A DNA stretch of 64,000 bases from Lineus longissimus. Its lineage: Eukaryota > Nemertea > Pilidiophora > Heteronemertea > Lineidae. Below the pieces are notes generated by a model. It did no database searches. It was not told the DNA's origin and saw only the letters and a program-made list of their open reading frames with translations. Made by a program: the position numbers and the translations under genes. Numbering within the stretch: the stretch's first letter is position 1; the number at the start of each line of letters is the position of its first letter. The stretch lies in assembly GCF_910592395.1 (NCBI RefSeq), contig NC_088308.1:2854001-2918000 (forward strand), given 5' to 3'. Below, one piece after another: positions 35,435 to 47,229 of this stretch.

Positions 35435-35774
35435 TTAGAGTGGATTTTGGTGAAGATGGTTTGTGATCATACCACTAGTCACAGAGCCATGATGTATATC
35501 CTCCCAGCAGGTCGACAAACTGCCAAGTGTTGATGAGGTGAGAATGGACCGTTTGGGATACCTAAATCGGCTGAAAGTGCTGTTGGGATATGGGATAAGC
35601 AGTGGATTGCAACTGGATTTTGCCAAAATTGCTTGAGGTGAGACTGGAACAGGGTCTTTTTTCAGGACGTCAGGACAGGTCCCCCCCCTCTCTTCCCTAT
35701 ACATCACAGAGAAACAACAAAGCAACCTCAGCCTTATCTTTGAACAGTTAGTCATGACCGGCATCTTTGGTTAA
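35435..35774 (+). pseudogene. Coding-like block, strand uncertain
   Basis: After a strong + strand acceptor (GATGTATATCCTCCCAG) a frame starts at 35508 and reads VDKLPSVDEVRMDRLGYLNR and on to a TGA at 35634-35636. The same frame then resumes (GETGTGSFFRTSGQ) to a TAA at 35772-35774, and is coding-like upstream as well, beyond another TGA. The break at 35634 could be a decayed CGA. The opposite strand has an uninterrupted 109-codon frame (35764-35435). Composition favours the + strand, integrity the - strand. Could be a short terminal exon, a relic or antisense noise. Confidence 0.22.
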
Positions 35775-36095
35775 TGGTGAAATTTTTAATGGAACTCTTA
35801 AGTTTTTCATTAAACTCATAACGCCATATTAAGCAATGTTTATAGCTTGGAGTCATCGGGAGTGTTTCTGCTTATTCGATTGGAATAGGAGCCCGTAGTA
35901 ATGAAGTGAAACTTATCACATGTGAAAACCGATAATACCTTCTAGCAAAATGTTACGGATGAAATTAACAAATTCCAATGCGCTCAAGCAGTTTTTCTTC
36001 TCACGATGAAGATTTTAATCAGCAAAGCGTTCATTACAAATTAAAAGAAAGGCAAAGTGATATTCTTTATGAACTTTGATGCAGCATCATAAGTT

Positions 36096-36157
36096 GTAAA
36101 GGCTATCTGTAAAGGTTATTTGTAAAGGCTATCTGTAAAGGCTATCAGTAAAGGTTG
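36096..36157. repeat. 13-base minisatellite, five copies
   Basis: gtaaaggctatct repeats head to tail with single-base changes. Confidence 0.92.
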
Positions 36158-36774
36158 AAAAGTTTGTTGTCATCCTTTTCATTGTGTTGTGGTTGTCGTT
36201 CAGTCTGTCCTAGCTATCACCTGTCATTCACCTCCAAGCAACCAATCAACTAAATGATGGGTTGAGAAAAGCAACAGCATACCCTCTAAGTGCCTGAAGA
36301 TGTTCTTGCAGAACTCTTTCCTAAGATATCAATCTCTCGAATAAGCTGCATGTCTTGAAGCTAAGTGAAGTCAAGGCACACTCAGTCAAACAAGTGACTA
36401 TAAAGTATACAGTACTCTTCTTAAAACAGTCTTCTTAAAACTACTCGCAACCAAGGACAATATCTTGAGAGCAACATTCAAGTAGCTTCATCCAATACTC
36501 CACATAAGTCCGCATATGGACAACGACCATTCATCACCTTTTTCCGGCCGGCTTTAAAAGAACAAGGACTATATTGGATGGCAGTGCGATGGGAATTTGT
36601 CAATAAGACGCTGGAAGCTGTTAGCTCTAATGGGAAGGCACCAGCTCACTTTCATCGCAGCAAAAAGTAAACAGTAATAACGCTGGGTTTCATAACGTTG
36701 TGATATAATGCCCAGAGCTTGTTGTCATTATAAAGGAATCCAGAGATTATTTTACGAGTCGTATGCATGTTTTT

Positions 36775-36892
36775 CCTTCCCATTTTCTTCAGCTGGATAC
36801 ACTTTTTTCTTCCAATTTTTACAAGCTGGATGGACTTGTTTTCTTATCATTTTCATAAGCTGGATAGACTTTTTCTAATAATTTTCCTAGAT
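36775..36892. repeat. 33-34-base tandem repeat, three copies
   Basis: agctggata-type blocks at 36791, 36824 and 36858 are separated by T-rich spacers. Confidence 0.75.
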
Positions 36893-37679
36893 TATTTTTC
36901 TTGATAAAATCGGTACAGAGCACGAAGAGAGGCTGAATATTTACATGAGCAGATTGCTTAAAATGTCAATTCAAAATGATATTCCCACTCACACAAACTA
37001 TAGAAACTTTCTTCCTGATTTAGCTGTTTAATTCTCAGGAAGCCGTTTCAAGAGAATCATATGTATTTTTTTTAATACAGCAAGTGCATTAAACTGATGT
37101 TGTTGAATCAGAAATAAGTCAATCCTGTTATCTGGATTTACTTAAAATATAAAGAATGAAAAGCCACTTAAAACAGTCTGACATTCTGAAAGAAATGGTA
37201 GAACTTTTTTCATCCACTTGGGAAAAATCAATGATTTTACAGCTAGGCTAAATGAGAAAGCGTCAATCTCGTGTGGACACTTTTGGGAGACTTGTTAAAT
37301 CTTGCATTAAATGGTGAGTAGGGATAAGGCTTTCCTAAAGAAGACATCCTTTACCTCAGGGCAGACTAAGCCAGCTTTGTTACTGTCATGACCTTTCTCA
37401 GTTCTCTACTCTACTCGAATAACTGATTATCAACTAATGACTGATGTAAAACATACGTCTTGACATTTTAGATTCTAACATTGCAAATTATTCTGACCTG
37501 GTCATGTACGTGAGGAAAAAGTGATACCCAATTATCCTTCTGATTGCTAAGAGGGAAGTAAAACATGACTTCAGGCAAAACCAAGAAGCCTCTACTAATG
37601 AAGTCTGTTTTTCCATCCATTCTTGTGACTGAGAACTTCTTCATAAGTTACTTTATAATGCCAAATTTTCATGTGCTTT

Positions 37680-37685
37680 TTTATT
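37680..37685 (-). terminator. Polyadenylation signal AATAAA
   Basis: AATAAA on the - strand, 62 bases beyond the stop of the 37747-37873 candidate. The position is suitable for a short 3' UTR; the hexamer is common by chance in AT-rich DNA. Confidence 0.25.
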
Positions 37686-37746
37686 TTCGCAACTCGGCTG
37701 GGTTTTTTAAATAGGAAAAACAGAAAGAAATTTTGTAATTTTGTGG

Positions 37747-37873
37747 CTATTTAGAAATTTGTTGCAAAAATACCCATCGTGGTATGGTGAAGATGTCCAA
37801 TCTGTAAATTAATGGATGGTCGAAAGTCAGAGCTCTTCCGGATGTGATTTTTCCAAACCAGTGACAAACATGT
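37747..37873 (-). CDS. Candidate terminal exon, 41 codons then stop
   Basis: The acceptor has one of the longest pyrimidine tracts in the window (TATCTCTGCTTCCCGTGTG... to TGATAG). The phase 2 frame reads HVCHWFGKITSGRALTFDHP, then LIYRLDIFTIPRWVFLQQIS and K before TAG, followed by AATAAA 62 bases on. Another frame from the same acceptor is also open (TCLSLVWKNHIRKSS...). The phase 2 entry fits the phase 2 donor of the 52406-52520 candidate. No known domain. Confidence 0.32.
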
Positions 37874-38229
37874 CTATCAGCAATGGGAGAAGAATGACAC
37901 ACGGGAAGCAGAGATACAATTAAAGATGATCCGAGTTGCAATTCAGCCCATCCTCAGATCACGCAGGGAAATAAGGCTTGGTAACAGAGACCCATTAGGA
38001 ATTGCGTGGATGATAAATCTGTTTACGCGTGTAGTGAGGGATTGGTTATGCGGATGTTTTCGTAATTTCAACTAACCTTTTAATATGTAGAGTTCTAATT
38101 GCTTTGATGAGAAGTTCAAGACCGTGAAATCTCATGAGAAGTACCGGCATGATTCTAATTTGTTTTCTGGCAAATAACACACATCCCCAGAAAGGAAATG
38201 TATCCACTGAGCTGTCCACAGAAGATCAT

Positions 38230-38465
38230 ATCAGCACCATCAACAAAATCTACTTGACTTTCCAAAGCAATTATCAACTTGACCACAAGACGCCATCAGC
38301 ATTCCGCAACACAATCACACTCCAATTCCAACGTCTTTACTCCATCTAAAATGCAAATGCAAGTGTATCACCATGGTCTTCGCATCATCATTGCGAAATC
38401 TACTTCAGCCTCCCCAACCATTTCTCATATCAACTTGACCAGGAGAGGCCATGAGCATTCATGTA
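38230..38465. repeat. Two-copy degenerate duplication, period about 152
   Basis: 'aaatctacttgac...tatcaacttgaccac...gccatcagcattc' recurs about 152 bases later as 'aaatctacttcag...tatcaacttgaccag...gccatgagcattc'. Confidence 0.7.
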
Positions 38466-39705
38466 CTGCTGTCTCTCAACTACAAAACATTTTGTATCAC
38501 CATTAGACATACCTCACACCCGCAGTATCAGCCGACCACCAGAAAGGTGAGAATGCTTCCTGGTGAGGCTGGGCTGTCCACTACAAATTCTTAGCACTGC
38601 CTCTCGTTGTCAAGTAGATATGATAAATGGTATAGGGTCCTCATCGGGCCGATTAATGGATTGGTGAATGGGGTAACACTGTTGATAAGATCTGGTGTGG
38701 ACATCTTCATGATATATTGCCTTAGCTTCCTAAATGGCAGCGCACCCCTGATGTAGAAATGGTCACAAATACATTACACAACATGGAGTCCAGGGCTGCA
38801 AGAAATGTTTGCACTGGATATTCACAACAAGACACAACATACAATTAAGTCTCTGACTTTTCTGGTAGTTTTGAGTGGGTGTGGTGAGAGGCATGGTCCG
38901 AAGCGATGCAAGGAGCAGCTCCTTGAAATTCTAAGAGAGGTACTATTGAGAATGAACATAGCCCCAGAGTGCGGTACACAAATAAGGCTATTCCCTCTAC
39001 TGCAGAGCAAACTGCATCCATTTCGGTGAGCCACAAATGTGCCCTGATCCTGCTGTCGATGCACAACATCGGCCCAATCATTTGGTGATCCATTGAGGTA
39101 TTAGCTTGGATTAAAGGATACTGTCAACTGATTTGGTCATGTTCTGGGCAATTAGATGCAGCACGCATGGCTCAATACGTGACATATGCAAATCTAACTC
39201 AGGATTTTCAAATGACCAAGCTGAGTGAAAGAGGCAATCTCCAAACGTGCAGGCTTGCAAGCACTTTTGCAATGCTGATGCTCTAAATCTAATGGTAAAG
39301 ATTACAAGTTACTGATGAACTGGGCAGCACACAAGGCAAGGAAGGTCAGTTGATCGCTGAACCTACTTTATACTCATGTCTGTCTCAAGACACCAGGCAA
39401 GATCCTGATTACTTCCCAAACCTCAGCAGAAGCATCCGGATACTTTCATTAGATCGCTAAATAATTCACGCTACAATACTGTCATAAGGAGTAAGATGGA
39501 TGCATCAGATCATTATAATTTCATGCACATAGACTGGCAAAAGCAATCAATTAACTTATTCCAATGTGTACAATTGTACTTCATGTGGCAGGGTAAAATA
39601 TGATTCATCTTAAAGGGACCACTTCGGGCTAGGGAATAAGGATTGAGGCCAGGAGGACAACACTCCTTGTTGGTGTTGGCTTGCAAACTCCTGGTAAGCC
39701 TATAC

Positions 39706-39755
39706 CTGTTCTAGAGCACTGTGGAAAAGTCACGTTCAACCTTGGGGCCAATTTC
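39706..39755 (-). CDS. Weak candidate 50-base exon
   Basis: Good acceptor (ATACTTTTTGTTAG) and fair donor (AACAG-GTATAG). It reads KLAPRLNVTFPQCSRT in phase 2 to 1, with one sequon; the other two frames are closed. Confidence 0.15.
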
Positions 39756-40495
39756 CTAACAAAAAGTATATCATGTCCTTTATGTTGAATTTGGCCCGAG
39801 TTGGGTTGTTCAAATCAGCAGTTTCGTTGTGACAATTCCTTACAGTAATATACTGTGATGTCTCCTCTATTGGTTAACTGCATCAAAAATGAAAGAAATT
39901 TATCAACGAGAAACTTTGTCAATATTGATAAAACTCTGGAGAGACACCTCGTACGCAAACAATAAACTCCCAGTAGAAGTTGTCTTTCAATTCATGGCAG
40001 AAAAAAACATTTAATATGTAATTTGAGCTCACTTGTTTTCAACTTGTGTTTGGAAAGCGGGATGATGGTTCTTTACAAGCTCTGTGTCAGCTCAGTGAAT
40101 GAAACCTGAACATCTCAAAGGAGTTCATTGCCACTGTCTATTGACTGCTGGCTTTTGTCCTTTCAATGTCGCTCCAACTGTTTCGAATAGCAGCTTCGAA
40201 GATGCTAAAAATGTAGATACATGATGCAGTGCCTAAAGCTGCTGCCTGATGTTCTTTCCCATATATCGTCGATTTGTTAAAGTTGATTCGCATATCAAGC
40301 TGGGAGCGGGTGACTGAGATTTGCATCTGCCTTGTTCAAAGTTTGCATCATGACCAAGTGTGGTTTCTCATGAAGTTGTGAAGTTATGCCTTTGTTGCAA
40401 GTTCGACTTGGCTACTCATGCTGGGGCATTACTTCGAGGTGTTATTGATTTTTGCGTTTTACTATACTTCAGCAAGAATAGTAAAAGTAGTAAAA

Positions 40496-40730
40496 GTGTT
40501 CTTCAGAGAGTGGAATCATACTTCCATCTCGAGATAAATTCAGTGAAAGCTGGATGTGAAATTGCCTATGCCAACCCTAGAGGCATTGCGTGATTGAATC
40601 CAAAGGATTGTACTAGGGATGGAGCTTTGGGCTGAACGTAATGGCTCTTCTATACTGTGCTATGACAGGAAATAGTTGCTTCAGAGAGTGAAATCCTACT
40701 TCTATCTCAAGATAAATTTCTATCCAAATC
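40496..40730. repeat. Diverged direct duplication, period about 180
   Basis: 'ttcagagagtggaatcatac' at about 40502 and 'ttcagagagtgaaatcctac' at about 40681 start blocks that match for about 40 bases. Confidence 0.65.
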
Positions 40731-40859
40731 CTTCAGATTCAATCACAGAACGCCTCCAGGTTATATCGAATATTCGAGTATTCCTGCCAAGTATCACTTA
40801 GCGACTCCAATCAGAGTATTGGTTCACTCTCGACACAAAGACCGGTAATCGGAAAACTG

Positions 40860-41070
40860 AACCTTCCGGTCATTTTATTCATGAAATCTCAGTAGTAGTT
40901 AATAATTGCTTCCGAAGGCGCTAGCATGGTATCCGTAGACTGATTCTCTGACCTGCAAATCGACAACAACGATACCCTGGTAGCCTTAATTAGTCGTGCT
41001 AACCCAATAAGTGTAATTGGCATGTAATTGAATGGGCTGCAATTCTGCTACAATAGCGTTATTGTGTTGG
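40860..41070. promoter_or_regulatory. Cluster of homeodomain-type motifs
   Basis: ttaattag, then two taattg within about 12 bases, occur in a 60-base span. Such clusters mark many animal enhancers but also arise by chance in AT-rich DNA. Confidence 0.12.
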
Positions 41071-41879
41071 CTATGTTGAGCATGCATTGAGCTGGATTCT
41101 CATCAAAAGTGGACATGTTATGACAATAAGTTAGGCAGATTCCCTTGGTGCTATAGACAATTGATGGGGACCACTTGGCTGTTAGGTAATAGATATTCGT
41201 CAGGGCAATGAGAGCACACAAGTGCTATTCTGCAAATAGCATGGGTGTGGAGCATAACAAATGATCAGAGAAGAAGTGGTGCCGGACTAGCATCAGGTTA
41301 CATGGAATGAAAATAAACTGATGAACTGACAGCTGGACTGTCAGACACACATGCTGTTCCCTAGAATTATCGGCGGAGAGCACTCCAACTTTCAGGGATG
41401 ATGGTGATATGTTGAAGTTATGCATGTGGGTAGATTTTTTCAGTTACGAAACTAACTTGCATAATAAATCACTGTGGGGAAGCCTCTGAGTTTACACTGC
41501 AAACTCAGAACACCTCCAGTTGAAAATTAATATGGCTTGAATTCCCAATCTTCTCATCAAAGTGAATTTGCAACAAGGTATTATCAAATTTCACATTTGC
41601 CACCTCCTAAGATTGAACTCGCTTCTCATCAAGAACTGTGTCATTCAATTTTGATTTCAGTCCATGGTCAAAAGTTTCTTCAACACGATTTGAGATACTA
41701 AGAAACTTAATCAAGAGTCCAATCAATACTCAAAGTGAATTACTTGTATGGGACCATCTCAAAACACACTGATGCTAAAAGTACCATGTTATCTTATAAT
41801 CGTCGTTGAGTCTCCATTCCATCTAAAAGTCTGTAAAATGACGAAAGATGCAGCACCTCAGGTAGGCCTGTAAGCTCCC

Positions 41880-42057
41880 TCAGCTGACACCTCTGTTAGC
41901 GGGACACCCTCTCTATTAAGGCCAGCATATGTCAGTCCCAAGGGTGAACTCAATAGAGAGGTTCCAGCTGGGAATGACCATTTCAGGACCAAAATCATCA
42001 TTGTCTTTGATGTTGTGTCTGGCTGGCAGAGGTCTTCGCAAAAGAGGTTCCACTGTT
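41880..42057. mobile_element. Decayed second copy of the pogo-like MITE
   Basis: It ends in gaggttccactgt at the right and has an internal 'aatagagaggttcc' block and 'gggacaccctctctatta', all matching the elements at 6885-7230. The left end has decayed. Confidence 0.5.
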
Positions 42058-43284
42058 CTTGGCCTGCTTTAGATTTGGGACTCATTCCATCTTGATCAAC
42101 ATGTTCGAAGTCAAATGTACGATGCCGAGGCCACAGTTTCTTATGCTTGTCGATTGCACTTCGAGTATCCGGCTGATTTGGAACAGAATGTAATTAAAAT
42201 GTTTGCATGGTTGATTTCTTTGCCGATATTATCAATACCCATCAATCAATGGCCAATTAGTGGAAATGTGTGACTCAACTAGACCTATCAGTAGTGGGTG
42301 TAGCGGGAGAGAAAGTGACATGACATGGAGATGAACTTGAGTGACAATATTATGGTGAAAGAGAAGTGGGTATCATTGATGTGGAGGAGGTAGATTCTCA
42401 GTACCAGACAAGTACATAATTGGGAGCTCTCAAATACAAATGTGGTATTCTGAAAAAATTGGCTTTCGACCTGACAGTTTGTGTGGAGGTTTATCGAGAT
42501 TAGCATCAAACTACCAACATCATTTCCAAAGTCAATGTCAAAGAAGGTTGAAATTGGAGATGATGCCACCTCTTTGAAATATGTGGGAGTTCTAGTCTAA
42601 AACAGAAAAACATCCTTGCTTTGAAATGTTTCGGTTAGGTCTCCAGACAACATTATGAACTGCTATTCCGGTACTGGAATATCAGGTTTCACATTTCTGT
42701 TTTGCAGCAGCATTTCCAAACTTTGGTTAATCCGAGAATGCTTGACATTTCTTATTGAGTGTACTGTAACCCGAATTATTTTTCATCACCTTATAGTTGT
42801 TTTACATCTGTCTGCACAACAGTAGTGTTGAAATTTATATTCAGTGCATACTTACACAATTAGAAATGTCAAATTCGAGTTCAATCTTCAAATTTTTGAA
42901 CGAACTGTGTAGGTTTCTATGGTCAGAAAGGTCAGACGAGTTGCTTTAATCACAAGCAACAAGTATTTCTCATTACAAGCAAGCAAAATGACCACCGCAA
43001 TCATTTCTTGTAGACTCATCAACGGCCGCCTCTCAGAGAGTAATGAGAAACTATCTAAGCTGACAAAGTTCAAGCATTGATTTCTTATAAGAGGGTATCT
43101 CTTGTTTGCCAGTAGGCAGATTGATGTTTTGGCTTAATGATGTGAAACATGTCTGATCAATCGATTTCTCTTGCTTCTGTTAAGCCTTGATAAATGCCAA
43201 TTTATGAGTATACCATAAACAGAGAATGACACGTTCAGTAATTGCTCAGAGCATGCCCTTACGAAATGAATCCAAATTCACCAT

Positions 43285-43372
43285 TATTTGGACTCAAAAT
43301 GTTTTCACCTTTCAGAGTTTTCAAAGTCAAAAAAGTTTTGGGACTGATGACGTTGGTTCATTTTGAGCAGGA
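43285..43372. mobile_element. Partial copy of the 4948-5153 foldback family
   Basis: It shares atttggactc, ttttcaaagtcaaaa, agttttgggac and ggttcattttgagcag in the same order as the earlier copy. Confidence 0.6.
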
Positions 43373-43682
43373 AATAGGAAGGGTTTAAAGTTACAACTTA
43401 CTAATTCTTCAAAGCCACATATCCCCAATCACAATTTCTTACCAAGAAAATAACAATTTAATACCTACAAAGTTTTTCTCAAGATCATAAACATCTTCTA
43501 AGATTGGAATTAGATTTTAATCAACCACCTGCCTTTGTCAGCAAAACATGCAACAAAGCAGTCATCATCTTCTCGGGGAGTAATCATAAATCTTCTTACA
43601 TACAGTATATACCCTGGAGAATGAATTCCTCAGATTGCCGCCCATCTTACCAAGCAGAAATTCAGTGTTGGAGGTCAACTGA

Positions 43683-43860
43683 CCTGGGGGGGGGGGTCCT
43701 ATGTACAAAGTTTTGAATGCATAGCCCGAGCAGTTAAGAAACGTGCACAATGTTTTTGAAACAGGATACAGAGGAAGACGGCCGACGACAGACGCCGGAC
43801 GATGACGACGACGGCCGACGGACACTGCGGTTTGTATACTCTCCCCTAAGGTGAGCCAAT
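43683..43860. mobile_element. Second copy of the (GAC)n hairpin element
   Basis: A G-run is followed by 'tatgtacaaagtttt', 'cagttaagaaacgtgc', a degenerate GAC tract and a decayed hairpin (ctcccct / aggtgag). Most similar to the last third of the 17.8-18.2 kb unit. Confidence 0.65.
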
Positions 43861-43869
43861 AAGTGTTGG

Positions 43870-46758
43870 GCACATATTGAACTTTCACATTTCCTATGAC
43901 CAATCTAAGATAATTGAATTTCTTCTAGAATGGCTATTGAGATGTCAAATTTAAATATTCAAGTAAGGAATGCATTCAAGAGGAACACCGATCATAATTC
44001 ACTACGGCATTGGACCAAATGAAATGTGTCCAGTAAAGCATGAAATAAGATATTGAGAACTATTACCAGAAATTTCATGGAAGAGTGCATTGTTTCTTAT
44101 CAGCAATATACGCTAATCATAGCAGTTAGCTGATCGGTTATAAGATGACTCAATTAGCACAGGATTTTTACATCCCATTTAGTTATGTCTGGACATCAGA
44201 TGTGATTGTAATCATCTGCAACAATCAAATGCCAGTTACAACACTTATCCAATAAACCCTAAGCCTAATAAGTTATACTAGTTTGACAAAACTGTATGAA
44301 ATCACTGTCAATTCCAGCAGACCATGCATCAAGCACCCTGAATGCAGGGTGAGTAATCTAAATCGTGCTCCTCAGCGATGGCCGTCTCAGTTAATTATGA
44401 GATCACTATGGTAATAGCCCAGTGATGGCAATCAAGGGCTCCAGTGATCGTAATCGAGCACTGATTTATCTTTCACACTTTGATACATGCGCAGCTTTAT
44501 CAAGTTTATCGAGGGCATTTCCATGAAAACTCCATTCAGGGTTACTATGAGATAGGCTGATCATTTTACGAATTTTGTTCTTTTCTCCTCGTTCATAAAG
44601 CTAACGAAGTCGGAGTCGACACTCATCAGTTCAAAACTCAGTTGGATGCACTTGATTGGCCAGCTAGGGAACCTAAATCATTCAGTCAATAACAATAAGG
44701 ATTAAGCCTTTGACACTATCACACCCCATGCTCCCACCTGTAGATGATGTAACATATCCACAGCTTCTGTAATTCACTGTAGGTATCGTTCAATAGCTGA
44801 TTCATCACCTTTCATTGTTGGCATCAATATTATCCATTGACTCAGCAGCACTGTACCATATTGGTGATACTAATTAAGTCATCATGGGAGTGCTTCCTCA
44901 TGCTGTGTTTTTCTTATATTATGATTCCTCAGGTTGTTGCATAATATAATTCCTGCTATGGCATCTGCTGCCACTTTGTCATTAGCCAAGAAAAGGAAGA
45001 TAAACCTTGGCAGCCTCTAATAAAAAAGGCTCATTGATTAACTGGTTTATCATGGATGAGTTCAAGGCATGTTCTTCCCTGGTTGGGAGGGGGACAGGGG
45101 ATGAGCTGGAACTAATCAACCTTCTACCATCACTTTGTCTAAAAAATCAAACCACGGCACACACTATCCTGATCTATCCACTGGATGGCCGAACAAAATG
45201 ATTGGACGGGTCATGCCTGCCATTTTGAACTCCTCAACTAATCAGCATGCTTTCTTTTCTGGCATGAATACTGACGAAGTGTGCACGCACACATCCACTG
45301 TTCCAAAATGGTGAGCATGGCCAATCTACTCATTTCATCCTGCCCTTCAGTGAGTAGATTCACTGGTTACCAATCCAATATCTGTCACCCCTCTAAAGTG
45401 AGACACTGGATAACTTTTTCATACAAATCAAAACATGGCACATATAGCAAATAACAAAATGTATCATCCAGTTTCTTTTTTCACATCACAACATCACCGT
45501 CCTCAAAAGAACCAGAATATCATAAGGATCCGACTGCTTTTGATGATAATGACCGAAGGGGCTTACAAAATATGGTTATATCAGCTGTCCTACTTTGTAA
45601 TATTCCTCACGAGAGTATCTGACCAATTTCTTCCTTACCCGTAAGCAATAAATGATAGGGCCTCATCAAAAGAAGCCTGGCCGCATCATCTCTAGCCCAT
45701 GATGATGATCGCAGAGGGAGATCGAACCGTTCACTCAATTACTGGCCAACTTGAAAGAATGCCTTGAGTTGTTGACCTCTCTGCCGCCCTGGTGAAGCAG
45801 TTATTTTCTGCAAGAATTATTGGCCTTGCAGGTACAGAGGGATGATCATTAGGTAAAAAAACCTATAACCAACTCAGAGTGCAATATCACAGGCCAACCC
45901 GCGGTGACACTATCATGGTAACTGAGTTCTGAGAGAATCCAGGTAAAAAAATACAGGTCTGCTTTTTTGGCCCAAAGCAACACTTGTATTCTGGCAAAAA
46001 GAAGGATATTAACCAAAAGAAGTTCCCTTATTTCCAAGGTTAGATATGAAAATGATGATAATTTTTGAGGTTATCGTTCTAAGAACCAGTAGGACCAGGG
46101 AGCTAAGGAGCAATTAAGAGCCAAATCACTCATAAATGCGCACAGTTCATTTGCAATCAGAGTTGTTTCCCAAGCATTCATTGCAGAATGCACGATAAAA
46201 CTGGGGCATGACCAGAATTCTCATGAGAAGAAACGCGGACGATCGTCACTACATTGGCACACGTGGTAATATGACGAGACCCTGTTGCGTTGTGATATCC
46301 CTAATCGTGTCGTATCAATCACAATTCTGACTTTATTGGCCGAGTGTTAAAGTGAACAGTGCACTTTGATTCGTTGACATGTCAGGGCAATTTTAATATA
46401 ATGGCCTCTGAGGTCCAATCAGCATCTCTGAAGTAAGCTCAATCATCTGGCACTAACGTTTCATTCAAGTTGAGACATTTAGACAAGGCTGGCTGGATAT
46501 ACTCTCAGAACTGCTTCTGAATACTTAGTCAGGCCCTAATGGTCATTCGATGCCATTCTACACATTCAACTTCGATAGACAATGGGTTGGTGACTGTAAG
46601 CTGTCTGATTGTCACAACTTTATGTTCCGATTTGCTTACTGTGACGATTTCATAGTGACTGATAAAACGGTCTCAGACTGGTAAAACAATTTCAGATGTC
46701 CACAGGGCATCCCCAGACAAACCACAGATCCACCTTCCTGTAATACGATTTCCCCAAG
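43870..46758. other. No recognised gene
   Basis: Two more complex stretches, around 44360-44460 and 46190-46330, contain TAATTA, CGTAATCG and GATA-like motifs and could be regulatory. No exon or transposon end is supported. Confidence 0.3.
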
Positions 46759-47042
46759 AAATCAAACATGGGGAATGAAAGAAAGCTATCATCCAAAAGA
46801 AGTAGTCAATATTGGTGCAAAAAGCCATGGCACAAGAAAACACAACATTATCAATTCAGCAACATCGCCTCAGGGCTACCAGAATGTTCTCTCAGAATAC
46901 TTGAAGGCGATCTCAGGAGCTCCACCAGAGTTGGACGATCATGCGTGTCAAATGATTATGCTTTACATACAATCAACACCAAGGGGAGAATACAGATTTT
47001 TTCCAAGGGATGATGGTTTGGTTGCGGATAGGTCGAAATATG
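46759..47042 (+). CDS. Strong candidate exon with protein-like codon usage, family unknown
   Basis: It follows an acceptor at ATTTCCCCAAG and runs to a possible donor TATG-GTAAAG, phase 2 to 1, 94 full codons. If unspliced the frame stops at a TGA ending at 47065. The sequence opens NQTWGMKESYHPKEVVNIG, with one sequon, and later has YQNVLSEYLKAISGAPPELD and FFPRDDGLVADRSKYG. Charge, glycine and proline content and varied third positions all look coding; the competing frame at 46768-47013 does not. The phase 2 entry fits the donors of the 3237-3467 and 31589-31798 candidates. I could not place it in a family. Confidence 0.42.
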
Positions 47043-47147
47043 GTAAAGTAGAGACGCTGATGTGACAACAAAGGCATGGACACCATTTAAAAATCAATAC
47101 AGCGACGACGAGTAAAAGGCTATTAAGAAGCTTTCGTTTGATTTTAG

Positions 47148-47188
47148 CTGTCAGCGACACCCCAAAGAAGGCTGTGAGAAGCCAATAA
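47148..47188 (+). CDS. Candidate short terminal exon after 47042
   Basis: The acceptor is strong (CTTTCGTTTGATTTTAG). Joined in phase 1 to the previous candidate it reads AVSDTPKKAVRSQ then TAA, and the stop overlaps an AATAAA (47184-47189). Read in phase 2 instead, the same block is Cys-rich (CQRHPKEGC...) and ends at a good donor (CTCT-GTAAGT, 47216). Both cannot hold. Confidence 0.2.
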
Positions 47189-47229
47189 AAGCTGCCCCAG
47201 ATTGCAGTCAATACTCTGTAAGTGAACCA

